This document shows, in pieces, positions 34,656 through 42,287 of a stretch of 64,000 nt of DNA. Position numbers and translations under genes: made by a program. The stretch is taken from assembly GCA_016716005.1 (NCBI GenBank), contig JADJXE010000001.1, positions 3,175,001 to 3,239,000 on the forward strand. The letters are read 5' to 3'. The first letter of the stretch is position 1; the number at the start of each line of letters is the position of its first letter. The notes beneath the pieces were generated by a model. That model worked only from the letters and a program-made list of their open reading frames with translations. It had not been told where the DNA came from and ran no database searches. The DNA comes from Acidimicrobiales bacterium (GTDB lineage: Bacteria; Actinomycetota; Acidimicrobiia; Acidimicrobiales; JADJXE01).

Positions 34656-34735
34656 ACTCCACCGTACCGGCCGCACGGTCGTTCGGAACCCGAAGGCCCC
34701 GGGACGAGCGTGACCCTGGATGCCGGAAGGCTGCG

Positions 34736-35473
34736 TCAGGCGTCGCGCCTGGTGACGAGCGCCGTGCCCGCGGCCACGAGCGCGAGCGCGGAGCCGGCGA
34801 ACAGCAGGCCGCCCCAGAGGGGCCCGAGGCCGGGGTCGACCGGGTCGATCGAGGACAGCTGCGCGCCCGCCTGGAACGGGGCGAACTGCCCGACCGTCGG
34901 CACGAGCGCGTAGACGATGCTCTCCACCAGGAGCACCCACACGACGAAGATCGTGATGGCGGCTGCCGGGCTGCGCAGGATGGCCCCCAGCCCGAGGCCG
35001 ACGAGCCCGTAGAGCGCGGTGACGGCGACCGAGCCGACGACCGCCCGCCAGAAGCCGGGGCCGCCGTACTCGAAGGGGAAGTCGCGGGCCCTCAGGAGCG
35101 ACCCGCCGATCAGCAGGCCCACGACGACCGCGATGGCCCCAATGGCGAGCCCGAGGCCGGTGATCGTGACGGCCTTGGCCGCCATCACCCGTGGCCGCCG
35201 GGGCTCGGCCGAGAACGTGGGACGGAGGGTGAAGCGGAACTCCTGCGTGATCAGCTGCACGCCGACGACGCCGACGAGGGCCTGGGCGATGCCCAGACCG
35301 GCCAGCGCGAGGCCGAAGACGGTCTCGGGCGTGGGGTCGATCCGATCCTTGATGATGATCAGCGGGATGAGGACGCTGAAGCCGACAGGCAGGGCCACGG
35401 CGAGGAGCAGCAGCACGAGGTTGCCGGCGACCGTTCGCAGCTTCAGCCACTCGGACCGGATCAGCGTGGTCAC
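34736..35473 (-). CDS. ABC-2 type transporter permease
   Basis: A 245-residue membrane subunit with about six hydrophobic helices: LRTVAGNLVLLLLAVALPVG, VFGLALAGLGIAQALVGVVG, AVTITGLGLAIGAIAVVVGL, VAVTALYGLVGLGLGAIL, AITIFVVWVLLVESIVYALV and LWGGLLFAGSALALVAAG. It starts with a GTG that overlaps the ATPase stop by four bases. It forms an exporter with the next gene, and the substrate is unknown. Confidence 0.88.
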   Translation of the reverse strand: MTTLIRSEWLKLRTVAGNLVLLLLAVALPVGFSVLIPLIIIKDRIDPTPETVFGLALAGLGIAQALVGVVGVQLITQEFRFTLRPTFSAEPRRPRVMAAKAVTITGLGLAIGAIAVVVGLLIGGSLLRARDFPFEYGGPGFWRAVVGSVAVTALYGLVGLGLGAILRSPAAAITIFVVWVLLVESIVYALVPTVGQFAPFQAGAQLSSIDPVDPGLGPLWGGLLFAGSALALVAAGTALVTRRDA

Positions 35474-36375
35474 GGCGAGGCCCCCCGGAACTCCTGGTCG
35501 CCCCTCGTGACCTCGATGAAGGCGTCCTCCAGCGAGGCCGTCACCGTGGTGAGCTCGTGGAGCTCGACGCCGTCGCGCCGGGCGATCGCCCCGACTGCCG
35601 GGGCATCGAGGCCGGTGACGTGCAGCGTCGAGCCGTGCTCGTCGACGACGGCGCCGGCCGCGCGCAGCGCCTGGGCGAGGGCGGCCGCGCCCGGCGACTG
35701 CACCCGCACGGAGGACGGCGTGAAGCGGCCGACGAAGCCGGCGACGTCGCCGCTGTGGATGAGCCGGCCCCGGCCGATCACGATGAGCGAGTCGGCCATC
35801 AGCGACATCTCGGCGAGCAGGTGGCTCGACACGAACACCGTGCGACCCTGCGCGGCGAGGCGCTCGAGGAACGTGCGGATCCAGCGGATGCCCTCGGGGT
35901 CGAGGCCGTTGGCCGGCTCGTCGAGCAGGAGGGTGGCCGGGTCGCCGAGCAGGGCGCCGGCCAGGCCGAGCCGCTGGCGCATGCCGAGCGAGTACCCACC
36001 GACCTTGCGATCGGCCACCTCGGCGAGGCCGACCATGCCGAGCACCTCGTCGACGCGCGCCGTGGGCAGCCGGGCGACCGTGGCCAGCCAGCGCAGGTGG
36101 TTCCGGGCGCTGCGGCCGGGGTGCGCGTACGAGGCGTCGAGGAGACCCCCGACCTCGCGCAGCGGGTTCGTGAGCGAGCGGTACGGACGCCCGCCGAACG
36201 TGCCCGTCCCGGCGTCGGCGTGGTCGAGGCCGAGCAGCAGCCGCATCGTGGTGCTCTTGCCGGAGCCGTTCGGGCCCAGGAAGCCGGTGACGACGCCGGG
36301 CTGCACCTCGAACGAGAGGTCGTCCACCGCCACCGTGGCGCCGAACCGCTTGGTGAGGCCGCGTGCCTCGATCAC
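35470..36375 (-). CDS. ABC transporter ATP-binding protein
   Basis: A 301-residue ATPase. The Walker A motif is GFLGPNGSGKSTTMRLL (~residue 32), the signature is GGYSLGMRQRLGLAGALLG, and Walker B is TLLLDEPANGLDPEG with the switch His in VFVSSHLL. The C-terminal ~80 residues form a regulatory extension common in DrrA-like exporters. The GTG at 36375 has GGGGAGGTG six bases upstream and was preferred. A GTG nine bases earlier is possible. Confidence 0.92.
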   Translation of the reverse strand: MIEARGLTKRFGATVAVDDLSFEVQPGVVTGFLGPNGSGKSTTMRLLLGLDHADAGTGTFGGRPYRSLTNPLREVGGLLDASYAHPGRSARNHLRWLATVARLPTARVDEVLGMVGLAEVADRKVGGYSLGMRQRLGLAGALLGDPATLLLDEPANGLDPEGIRWIRTFLERLAAQGRTVFVSSHLLAEMSLMADSLIVIGRGRLIHSGDVAGFVGRFTPSSVRVQSPGAAALAQALRAAGAVVDEHGSTLHVTGLDAPAVGAIARRDGVELHELTTVTASLEDAFIEVTRGDQEFRGASP

Positions 36376-36642
36376 CTGCCGCACCTCCCCGATGTCGCCC
36401 GGGCCACCCCGTGACACTGGCACGGTACCGTCGCGGTCTCGAGCTCGCCCCGTGTCGTCCGGTCGTGGCGTCCTCGTGGCGCTGCCGATGACCCGCCTCC
36501 TGGCATGCGCACGAGCGTTGGTCGGGTGGATCGTCGACCAGCACGATGTCCAGTGGATGCGGCGGCCCGAGGGAGCGGATGGAAGGGAGCGGTCAGCGGT
36601 GACGGCCACGACATACGGGTAGCGGCGTGGGCCGACGCGCTG
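36376..36642. other. Non-coding upstream region of ABC operon, left flank of element
   Basis: No convincing gene is seen on either strand. The region should contain the promoter of the leftward ABC exporter operon, but no clear -35/-10 boxes stand out. It ends at the left direct repeat of the integrative element. Confidence 0.5.
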
Positions 36643-36687
<45 letters not shown>

Positions 36688-36789
36688 CGACGGAGGCATA
36701 GCCCTGACCTGCCCATTCCCGCATCGGGCCAGGTCAGAAGGGCGGAGATACGCACCATCCCTGTCCCGTATCGACCCCCTTTGACCCCT

Positions 36790-36822
36790 GTTCGGGGCAC
36801 GTTCGGGGCACGACCGGGGCAC
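36790..36822 (+). promoter_or_regulatory. Left arm-type repeats (three 11-mers)
   Basis: Three contiguous 11-bp units: GTTCGGGGCAC, GTTCGGGGCAC, GACCGGGGCAC. They start ~100 bases inside attL. Two near-identical units lie ~70 bases inside attR in the same orientation. This is the layout expected for arm-type binding sites of a tyrosine integrase. Confidence 0.7.
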
Positions 36823-36839
36823 GGCCCGTTCTGACGCCT

Positions 36840-36860
36840 CTATGCCTGCGGGTGGCATAG
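36840..36860. terminator. CTATGCC/GGCATAG hairpin after whiB-like gene
   Basis: A 7-bp perfect inverted repeat with a 7-nt spacer lies just past the stop of the leftward gene run. It may terminate that transcript. It also carries the CTATGCC core found at other regulatory points of the element. Confidence 0.5.
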
Positions 36861-36865
36861 ACGTG

Positions 36866-37405
36866 CTAGGCGGCCGCCGGTGGTGCCTGTGCTGCCGTCT
36901 GCGCCGCTCTGGCCGCGGTCGGCCCCGTCGGCCCATCGGCCTCGCCGGGCGCCGCCTGCGCCATCCTGGCGGCCGCTGCGCCGAGCTGGTGGGCACGCTG
37001 ACGGGAGATGCCCACGGCGGCACCGACCGCCGCCCACGTCAGCCCTTCGGCCCGCAGAGCGATGACGCTGGCGGCCGTGAACCGGCCCGCCTCTGCTGCG
37101 GCGTCGGCGGCACGTTCGGCCCGCAGCCGCCTGCGCTCCTCCGGTGTCAGCCCGCCCCACACTCCGGCCGGCTCGTCCATGCCCGCCTCCCGGCACTCCG
37201 AGCGGACGAGGCACCGGCCGCACACGTCGACGGCGGCGTCGAGAGCGGCGTAGGTGCCGGCGAAGAAGTCGACCTCGGGGTGCTCCTTGCACGCGGCGTC
37301 GCGGTGCCAGTCGGGCCGGTGGTCGAGCAGCTCGGCCAGCATCACCGCCGGGTCGCTCCCCCAGGGCAGGTCGTCGGGCGACAGCACCGAGCGCCATTGT
37401 GGCAC
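36866..37405 (-). CDS. WhiB-family Fe-S regulator with C-terminal HTH
   Basis: A ~179-residue protein. The WhiB domain has four cysteines in RDAACKEHPEVDFF and DVCGRCLVRSECREAGMD, followed by the GVWGGLT turn (~residues 45-95), and would hold a 4Fe-4S cluster. A C-terminal helix-turn-helix-like segment (ALRAEGLTWAAVGAAVGISR then QRAHQLG) follows. The GTG at 37405 was chosen as start. It is the last gene of the element's leftward run and may be an element-encoded regulator of host or helper-phage transcription, which is inference. Confidence 0.82.
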   Translation of the reverse strand: MPQWRSVLSPDDLPWGSDPAVMLAELLDHRPDWHRDAACKEHPEVDFFAGTYAALDAAVDVCGRCLVRSECREAGMDEPAGVWGGLTPEERRRLRAERAADAAAEAGRFTAASVIALRAEGLTWAAVGAAVGISRQRAHQLGAAAARMAQAAPGEADGPTGPTAARAAQTAAQAPPAAA

Positions 37406-37571
37406 TCGCGCTGACGCTACGTAGTGGACGGTGGCCCGGGCCCGAGGGCGGTCGCACTCGCCCCCGGTCCCAGGCCACCTTGTGGGGCGCCGGCCCGCCG
37501 CGGTGACGACTCCACGGCGGGCCGGGCCGGAGCAGGCGGCGCCAATGCCCAAGCGCCCGCCCCACGACCTG

Positions 37572-38294
37572 TCAGGCGGCGTCGAGCGGCCCCGGCGCCA
37601 GGTCGCCCGACCTGTAGTGCAGGGGCGCCACGTTCGGCCGGACCAGCACGGCCCGCAACGCGTCGACGAGCTGCGGGACGCGCCAGGCGACGCCGTGCAC
37701 CTGGCTCGTCGGGGTCGGCGTGCCGTACCGGCCCTCAGGGCCGGATGCTGCCCACGCCGACTGGCGGCGGGCGGCGGCCAGCTCGTCGGCCAGCACGGTC
37801 AGCTCGTCGGCCAGCGCCGACCAGCGGCCCTCCACCGTGTCGAGCCGCTGGCGGGCCGCCTCGACCAGCACCGGGCGGTGCTCCCGGCAGGCGAGGGTGA
37901 GGGCCGTGGCAGCCTGCTCGACCGCCTCCGACAGCGCCGGCAGCTCGACGTCACGCAGCGCGACGACCTCGGCCTGGAGATCGGCGGCCCGGGTGGCCTT
38001 CGGCAGCTTCTCGGCGCCCTCAGCGATGGCGGTCCCACGCGTCACGGCGTCGGCCTTCGACGCAGCCCGGCGGGCCTGCGCGCTGTCCAGCTCGCGGAGC
38101 CGGCGGCGGGCCACCGCCCGCCGCTCGGTCAGCGCCAGCCACCGGGCCGACGCCTCGTCCACGGCGTCGCTCCCACTCGGTGAGCCGAGGACGGACACCC
38201 GGTCGAGGCCCGAGCCCTGCGCGATCTGGCGGGCCAGCGCCCGGGCGTTCTGCGCCTCACGGTCAGCGATGCTCAACACGTTGCTCTCGGTCAT
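37572..38294 (-). CDS. Coiled-coil hypothetical protein of the element
   Basis: A 240-residue protein, not recognised. It is Ala/Arg/Glu-rich and largely helical (AVARRRLRELDSAQARRAAS, ADLQAEVVALRDVELPALSE, ALADELTVLADELAAARRQ), suggesting a long coiled coil. The ATG at 38294 has AAGGAG at good spacing. Position next to terminase-like and small genes would suit a structural or scaffold-like role, but nothing shows this directly. Confidence 0.68.
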   Translation of the reverse strand: MTESNVLSIADREAQNARALARQIAQGSGLDRVSVLGSPSGSDAVDEASARWLALTERRAVARRRLRELDSAQARRAASKADAVTRGTAIAEGAEKLPKATRAADLQAEVVALRDVELPALSEAVEQAATALTLACREHRPVLVEAARQRLDTVEGRWSALADELTVLADELAAARRQSAWAASGPEGRYGTPTPTSQVHGVAWRVPQLVDALRAVLVRPNVAPLHYRSGDLAPGPLDAA

Positions 38295-38358
38295 GTCGCT
38301 GTTCTCCTTCGTGCTCGGGGGTGGCGCCACCATTGGTGGCGCCAGGTCGTCGGGTAGG

Positions 38359-38586
38359 TCACGGCCACCGCTCGCCACGGCGCCGGCCCGCCACCACATC
38401 GCGCAGCAGGCCATCCGCCAGCGCGTGCCAGTCGACGACAACCGGCTGGACGGGCAGCGGGCCGGAGCCGAGCAGCGGGCCGGGCTTCGCCACGGGCGGC
38501 GGTGGGTCGGCAGGCGGTGCGCCCTCGACCCGGGACCGGCGCAACCCGGCCGCCCTGATCGCCCTGTCGATGCTCTCGTTGCTCAT
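38359..38586 (-). CDS. Small hypothetical protein of the element
   Basis: A 75-residue protein, not recognised. The N-terminus SNESIDRAIRAAGLRRSR is helical and basic. A Pro-rich middle follows, then DWHALADGLLRDVVAG. The ATG at 38586 has AGGAG seven bases upstream and overlaps the stop of the preceding gene by four bases. Confidence 0.6.
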   Translation of the reverse strand: MSNESIDRAIRAAGLRRSRVEGAPPADPPPPVAKPGPLLGSGPLPVQPVVVDWHALADGLLRDVVAGRRRGERWP

Positions 38587-38921
38587 GGTGATGCTCCTGT
38601 CTCCTCGTCCGGCCACAGGTGCCGGAAGTTGTCGGCGTGGCGGCCGGTGATGCGCATGGCGCACGCCCGACGCCACCTGTTCGGCGAACCCATCGGGCCG
38701 TCCCCGCAGGTGCCGTCAGCCTCGGTGCGGGCGCACCACCACGCCTCGGTGGCGCCCACAGCGTCGGTGTCGAACGGCACGTCGCTGACTAAGGCGCTTT
38801 CATCGGCCTGCGCCAGCCGCGCCAGCGCCACCAGCCGCTCGACCTCGGCCCGCACGTCCACCACGGTGGACGCGGCCTTCGGCGTGTACCGCTTCGACGC
38901 CGGCACCGACCTAACCGCCAC
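38583..38921 (-). CDS. Cys-containing hypothetical protein of the element
   Basis: About 112 residues, not recognised. It has a helical N-terminal half (VDVRAEVERLVALARLAQAD) and a C-terminal half with three Cys and two His (WWCARTEADGTCGDGP, WRRACAMRITGRHADNFRHL), which could bind zinc. The GTG start at 38921 overlaps the upstream gene and has GAGGGG upstream. A GTG at 38906 is an alternative. Confidence 0.6.
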   Translation of the reverse strand: MAVRSVPASKRYTPKAASTVVDVRAEVERLVALARLAQADESALVSDVPFDTDAVGATEAWWCARTEADGTCGDGPMGSPNRWRRACAMRITGRHADNFRHLWPDEETGASP

Positions 38922-39318
38922 GGCGCCCGCCCCTCGCCGGCGTCCGGCCCCACCTGGCCTCAGCCGCAGCCCGGCCCCGCAGCTGCGCCGGCGACAACTG
39001 CCGGCCATCCTCACCCGGCAGCCTCAGCTCAGCGAGCAGCTTGCCGAGCGCCAGCCGGCACTGGCGCAGCTCCGCCACCGCGCCGTTCAGGCGGGCCTGA
39101 CCGGACGCCCCCGCCACCACCAGCCCGTCGGCCTCGAGCACCAGCTCGAGCTGGGCGCACAGGTCGGCCTGTCGGCACGCCGTCGCCAATAGCAGCCGCT
39201 CATGGGCCTCCAGGCTGAACGAGCCCGTCACCGCCCGCCACATCGCCGTACCCGCCTTGCCGAGCCCCTCGGGCGGCTTAGCCGCCGTCACAGCGGCCTC
39301 ATGTGGCAATGCGCACAC
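38911..39318 (-). CDS. Phage terminase small subunit-like protein (P27-type)
   Basis: A ~135-residue protein. The pattern PPEGLGKAGTAMWRAVTGSF, HERLLLATACRQADLCAQLE, then GQARLNGAVAELRQCRLALG and KLLAELRLPGEDG resembles P27-family phage terminase small subunits in length, helix order and the Pro/Gly end. Such proteins recognise DNA for packaging. No large subunit is present in the element, which is typical of satellites that redirect a helper's packaging motor. The family call is by eye and moderate. A start at 39291 is possible. Confidence 0.6.
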   Translation of the reverse strand: MCALPHEAAVTAAKPPEGLGKAGTAMWRAVTGSFSLEAHERLLLATACRQADLCAQLELVLEADGLVVAGASGQARLNGAVAELRQCRLALGKLLAELRLPGEDGRQLSPAQLRGRAAAEARWGRTPARGGRRGG

Positions 39319-39536
39319 CCCGAGAGGCAGGCCTCATCGGTCTGGAGGGCGCGGAGTGCCGGTAGCACGCCTACCCCTCCCCCCCCTCGGCCGGTCACGG
39401 CCGGGCCGCCGGTCGGTCGTCGCGGTCGGTGTCGTCGCGGTCGGGTCGGCGGCGCGGGCGCGGGTTGGCTACGCGGTCGAGGGCCTGGCGTCGTGCTCGG
39501 CGTCGGGTGCCTCGGGTGCGTCGTCGGTGGGTGCCG

Positions 39537-39770
39537 TCACTTCTGGGCACGTTCGTCCTCCCGGTCGTGGCTGGTGTCTCGTGACACCGCGTCGTGGTGC
39601 AGCCGGTCGAGGCGGTCGAGCTCGGCGACGGCGTGGCGGGTGCCGGCCACGGCGTGCAGGTGGCAGAAGCGGGCGACTGTGGTGGCGCCGACGACCAGGC
39701 GGAGCGTGCCGGGCCGGGTGCAGCCGGCGGCCGAGCAGGGGGGCGGAACCCGGTGGGCGGGGGCGGTCAC
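39537..39770 (-). CDS. Small Cys/His protein, putative zinc-binding
   Basis: A 77-residue protein with PPCSAAGCTRPGTLRLVVG and VARFCHLHAVAGTRHAV. CxxxxC and CxxH spacing suggests a small zinc ribbon or finger, common among phage accessory proteins. The GTG start overlaps the preceding stop as GTGA. No specific function is recognised. Confidence 0.6.
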   Translation of the reverse strand: MTAPAHRVPPPCSAAGCTRPGTLRLVVGATTVARFCHLHAVAGTRHAVAELDRLDRLHHDAVSRDTSHDREDERAQK

Positions 39771-40183
39771 GGGGTGGGGTCCCGGTGCAGGCGCCACGTC
39801 TTGCACTCCCGGCCGGGCAGTCGGATGACCGGGCCGCCGGCGTCCTCCGGTGCGACCGCGATCACGGCGCTCATCCCGTCGTCGTCGCAGTCGTGCTCGA
39901 AGGCGATGACGTCGTAGGTGTAGGTCGGTTCGTCGTCGGTGTAGGTGACGTCGACCTTCCAGCCGGGAGGGGCGGGGAACGCCGTCCAGTGCTCGCCGGC
40001 TGAGACCACCTCCCAGCCGACGCAGGCGCCGTCGTGGTGGTCGGGGTGGATGAGACCGTGACGGCCGGCGATGAGCGGTTCGGCGTCGTCGTTCCAGGCG
40101 GTGATCGGGACGGTGGTGTAGGTCTTCTTGCCGGCCCGCTCGTGGGCGAACAGGACGGCCGCGCCACGTCGGGCGGGGATCAT
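39767..40183 (-). CDS. Hypothetical protein of the element
   Basis: A 138-residue protein, not recognised. It is Asp/Trp/His-rich with beta-like stretches (KKTYTTVPITAWNDDAEPLI, GWKVDVTYTDDEPTYTYDVI, GPVIRLPGRECKTWRLHR). It is the first gene after the iteron-like array and shares a GTGA junction with the next gene. Confidence 0.6.
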   Translation of the reverse strand: MIPARRGAAVLFAHERAGKKTYTTVPITAWNDDAEPLIAGRHGLIHPDHHDGACVGWEVVSAGEHWTAFPAPPGWKVDVTYTDDEPTYTYDVIAFEHDCDDDGMSAVIAVAPEDAGGPVIRLPGRECKTWRLHRDPTP

Positions 40184-40206
40184 GGTTGCTCCTTCGTGCC
40201 GGGGGT

Positions 40207-40362
40207 GGACGAGGTGAGGTGGACGAGGTTGCTTCTTCTTCTCTCCGCGCCACGCGCCCTCTGTCCACCTCGTCCTATAGACGAGGGTGGACGAGGGGCG
40301 AGGTGACGGCTGTCACTTCGTCTGGACGAGGTTGGGACGAGGTGCGGACGAGGTGGACGAGG
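40207..40362 (+). repeat. Iteron-like GGACGAGG array, candidate replication origin
   Basis: The octamer GGACGAGG occurs at 40207, 40221, 40289, 40324, 40335, 40346 and 40355, plus one inverted copy at 40268-40275 and one single-mismatch copy at 40279. Most are followed by T or G and preceded by T or C. Spacing in the right cluster is 11, 11 and 9 bases. The array fills the only long gap in the leftward gene run, right after the RepA-like ATPase gene. A short pyrimidine run (TTGCTTCTTCTTCTCTCC) lies between the clusters. Confidence 0.75.
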
Positions 40363-40367
40363 TCGGT

Positions 40368-41495
40368 TCACAGCTCGGCCCGGCCAAGGTCGGTGAGGTA
40401 GTGGTAGTGGCCCTGTCCGACCTTCTCGACGGTGAGCCACAGGCGGTCGACCATCCACCGCAGCGCGGTGCGGACGGCGTTGGCGTTGCCGCCCAGCCCC
40501 TTCTCGATCGCGTTCTTCGACGACCCGTCGTAGGCGGAGAGGTAGTCGAGGACCTTGGCGACGACGGCCATGTCGGCGGTGACCTCGCCGGGCGGGTCGA
40601 CGGCGACGGTGACTGCCCCGTCGGGCCAGCCGGTGAGGTCGAGCACGGCGGCGACCCCGTCGACCGCGGCGCCTCGTACGTGGCCGGGACGGTCCTTGGT
40701 GACGTGGACGGTGACGGTGCCGGTGCTGGGGTCGGAGCCGACGGGACGGGCGAACGGTCGGACGGTGTCGAACCTGAACGCTGCGCCTGAGATGCCGGCG
40801 AGCTTGTGCTGGCCGCCGATGGCGTAGCGGCCGCGGGTGTCGGCGCTCTTGGTGACGTGGTCGATGCAGACGACGGCGGCGCCCTGCTCGGCGAACCGGC
40901 GGGGTAGGGCCCGCATCCAGCGGGCCACGTCGGCGTTCGACATCAGGTCGAGCCCTTCGGTGACCATCGCCTCGGTGACGCCGTCGATGACGACGAGGTC
41001 CCACGGCTGGGCGAGGTGGCCGGCGAGGTCGACGGCGGCGCCGGTGGGCAGGCCGTGCCGGTCAGCGAGCGGTTCGTCGGGTCGGACGTACACGAAGTGG
41101 GCGGCTATCTGCTCTCGGGTGAGGCCGAGGGCGTAGAGGCGGGCGACGACCCCGCGTTCGTCGTCCTCGAAGTCGACCCACAGGACCCGGCCGCCGGCGG
41201 CGACGACCTGGGCGGCGCCGGCCATCGCGGCCCACGACTTGCACGACTCGGATTCGCCCATGAACCAGTGGACGCGGCCGCGGTAGAGCAGGTTGGTGCC
41301 GTCGCTGCGGGCGAGCACGGCGGGGCCGGGGAGGTCTCCGCCGTCGAGGGCGTCGGTGAGGTCGACGGCGGCCCACGACGTGGCGGGGGCGGTGTCGTCG
41401 TAGCGGTCGCCGTTGTCGCCCGGCGGGGGCACGTCGTCGTAGGGCTCCCAGGCGGCGTACTCGCGCTCGTACTGGCGTTCGTCCCAGGTGGTCAC
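40368..41495 (-). CDS. RepA-like AAA ATPase / replicative helicase
   Basis: A 375-residue RecA-fold ATPase of the AAA_25 (RepA-like) type. The Walker A region is VHWFMGESESCKSWAAM (~residue 80), where a Cys replaces the usual second Gly. Walker B is DLVVIDGVTEAM, followed by VVCIDHVTKSADTRGR. The C-terminus has a winged-helix-like part (YDGSSKNAIEKGLGGNANAV, RTALRWMVDRL). Plasmid RepA relatives are hexameric origin-unwinding helicases. The GTG start at 41495 overlaps the preceding stop as GTGA. Confidence 0.82.
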   Translation of the reverse strand: MTTWDERQYEREYAAWEPYDDVPPPGDNGDRYDDTAPATSWAAVDLTDALDGGDLPGPAVLARSDGTNLLYRGRVHWFMGESESCKSWAAMAGAAQVVAAGGRVLWVDFEDDERGVVARLYALGLTREQIAAHFVYVRPDEPLADRHGLPTGAAVDLAGHLAQPWDLVVIDGVTEAMVTEGLDLMSNADVARWMRALPRRFAEQGAAVVCIDHVTKSADTRGRYAIGGQHKLAGISGAAFRFDTVRPFARPVGSDPSTGTVTVHVTKDRPGHVRGAAVDGVAAVLDLTGWPDGAVTVAVDPPGEVTADMAVVAKVLDYLSAYDGSSKNAIEKGLGGNANAVRTALRWMVDRLWLTVEKVGQGHYHYLTDLGRAEL

Positions 41496-41881
41496 GCGGG
41501 CACTCCCAGCTCGTCGAGGACGAGGGCCGGGTCGACGCCGGCCCGCAGCGAGTAGAGCGAGCGCACCAGCAGCGCGGTGACGCGGCGCCGGGCGGCGTCG
41601 CGGGCGACGAGCGCGGCGGCTGAGCCGACGTGGTGCCACGGGGCGTCGCATGGGCCCATGAGGGCGACGAGCCCGTCTGGCACGCCTCGGGCGGCGAGCT
41701 GGTCGTGCCACGCCTGCCAGCCGTCGGGAGGGCCGGCCCGCCAGGCGTCGACCACGGCGCGGGCCGTCGGGTCGGTGTAGTCGGCCGGGTCGAGCTCGAC
41801 GTCGAGGACGGGCGGGCTGGGCGACCAGACGAGCACGTCGGCTACGGCCCGTTCGGCGGCGCTCACGGCGGTGGCGCTCAC
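41492..41881 (-). CDS. DnaB N-domain-like protein
   Basis: A 129-residue helical protein. AERAVADVLVWSPSPPVLDV followed by LDPADYTDPTARAVVDAWRA resembles the N-terminal domain of replicative helicase DnaB or a primase-interacting domain, and VARDAARRRVTALLVRSLYSLRAG is a helix near the end. There is no ATPase domain in this protein, and the RepA-like ATPase is the next gene. It may load or bridge helicase and primase, which is inference. Confidence 0.55.
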   Translation of the reverse strand: MSATAVSAAERAVADVLVWSPSPPVLDVELDPADYTDPTARAVVDAWRAGPPDGWQAWHDQLAARGVPDGLVALMGPCDAPWHHVGSAAALVARDAARRRVTALLVRSLYSLRAGVDPALVLDELGVPA

Positions 41882-42105
41882 CCGGTCACCTTCACCCTGT
41901 CGGCGCCGAGGACGCGCTTGGCGGCGGCGACGTCGGGCCGGCCGACCATCCGCCGACCGTCGGCGCGGGCGAGGTCGGCGGCCAGAGCGATGACGTCGCC
42001 CGCTGTCGGCTCGGTGCACGTTTCGGTGACGATGACCGGCGAGGCGGGCGTGCCGAAGGCGTAGGCGATGCGGGCGACGGCGGCCCGCTCTGCGTCGGCG
42101 GTCAC
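41878..42105 (-). CDS. Small hypothetical protein of the element
   Basis: A 75-residue protein, not recognised, with AERAAVARIAYAFGTPASPV and GDVIALAADLARADGRRMVG. It has a GTG start and four-base overlaps with both neighbours, so it is part of the same translationally coupled run. Confidence 0.55.
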   Translation of the reverse strand: MTADAERAAVARIAYAFGTPASPVIVTETCTEPTAGDVIALAADLARADGRRMVGRPDVAAAKRVLGADRVKVTG

Positions 42106-42287
42106 GGGCTGGCCGCCGGCTCGACGTGGCGGGCGAGGTCGACGGCGAGCCGGTCAGCGGCTCGGGCCAGAGCGAGCGCCAGGGCTTCGTCGCCCAGGTC
42201 GAACAGGCTGTCACCGAGCGCGGCCCGGGCCAGGACCGACGCGAGCCCTTCGGCGCGAGCGCAGGCGTCTGCCAGGTCGGCGGTCAT
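42102..42287 (-). CDS. Small helical hypothetical protein of the element
   Basis: A 61-residue Ala/Leu-rich helical protein (ACARAEGLASVLARAALGDS, EALALALARAADRLAVDLAR). It overlaps the ParB-like gene stop and the next start by four bases each. No function is recognised. Confidence 0.55.
   Translation of the reverse strand: MTADLADACARAEGLASVLARAALGDSLFDLGDEALALALARAADRLAVDLARHVEPAASP

Noticed and set aside
39319..39536. A gene between the terminase-like and zinc-like genes of the element
   Set aside because: Only a 23-codon GTG frame exists on the minus strand. The rest is C-rich low-complexity DNA with no ribosome site.
40207..40362. CRISPR array
   Set aside because: The repeat is only ~8 bp, spacing is irregular, there are no unique spacers of constant length and no cas genes. 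An iteron-like array fits better.
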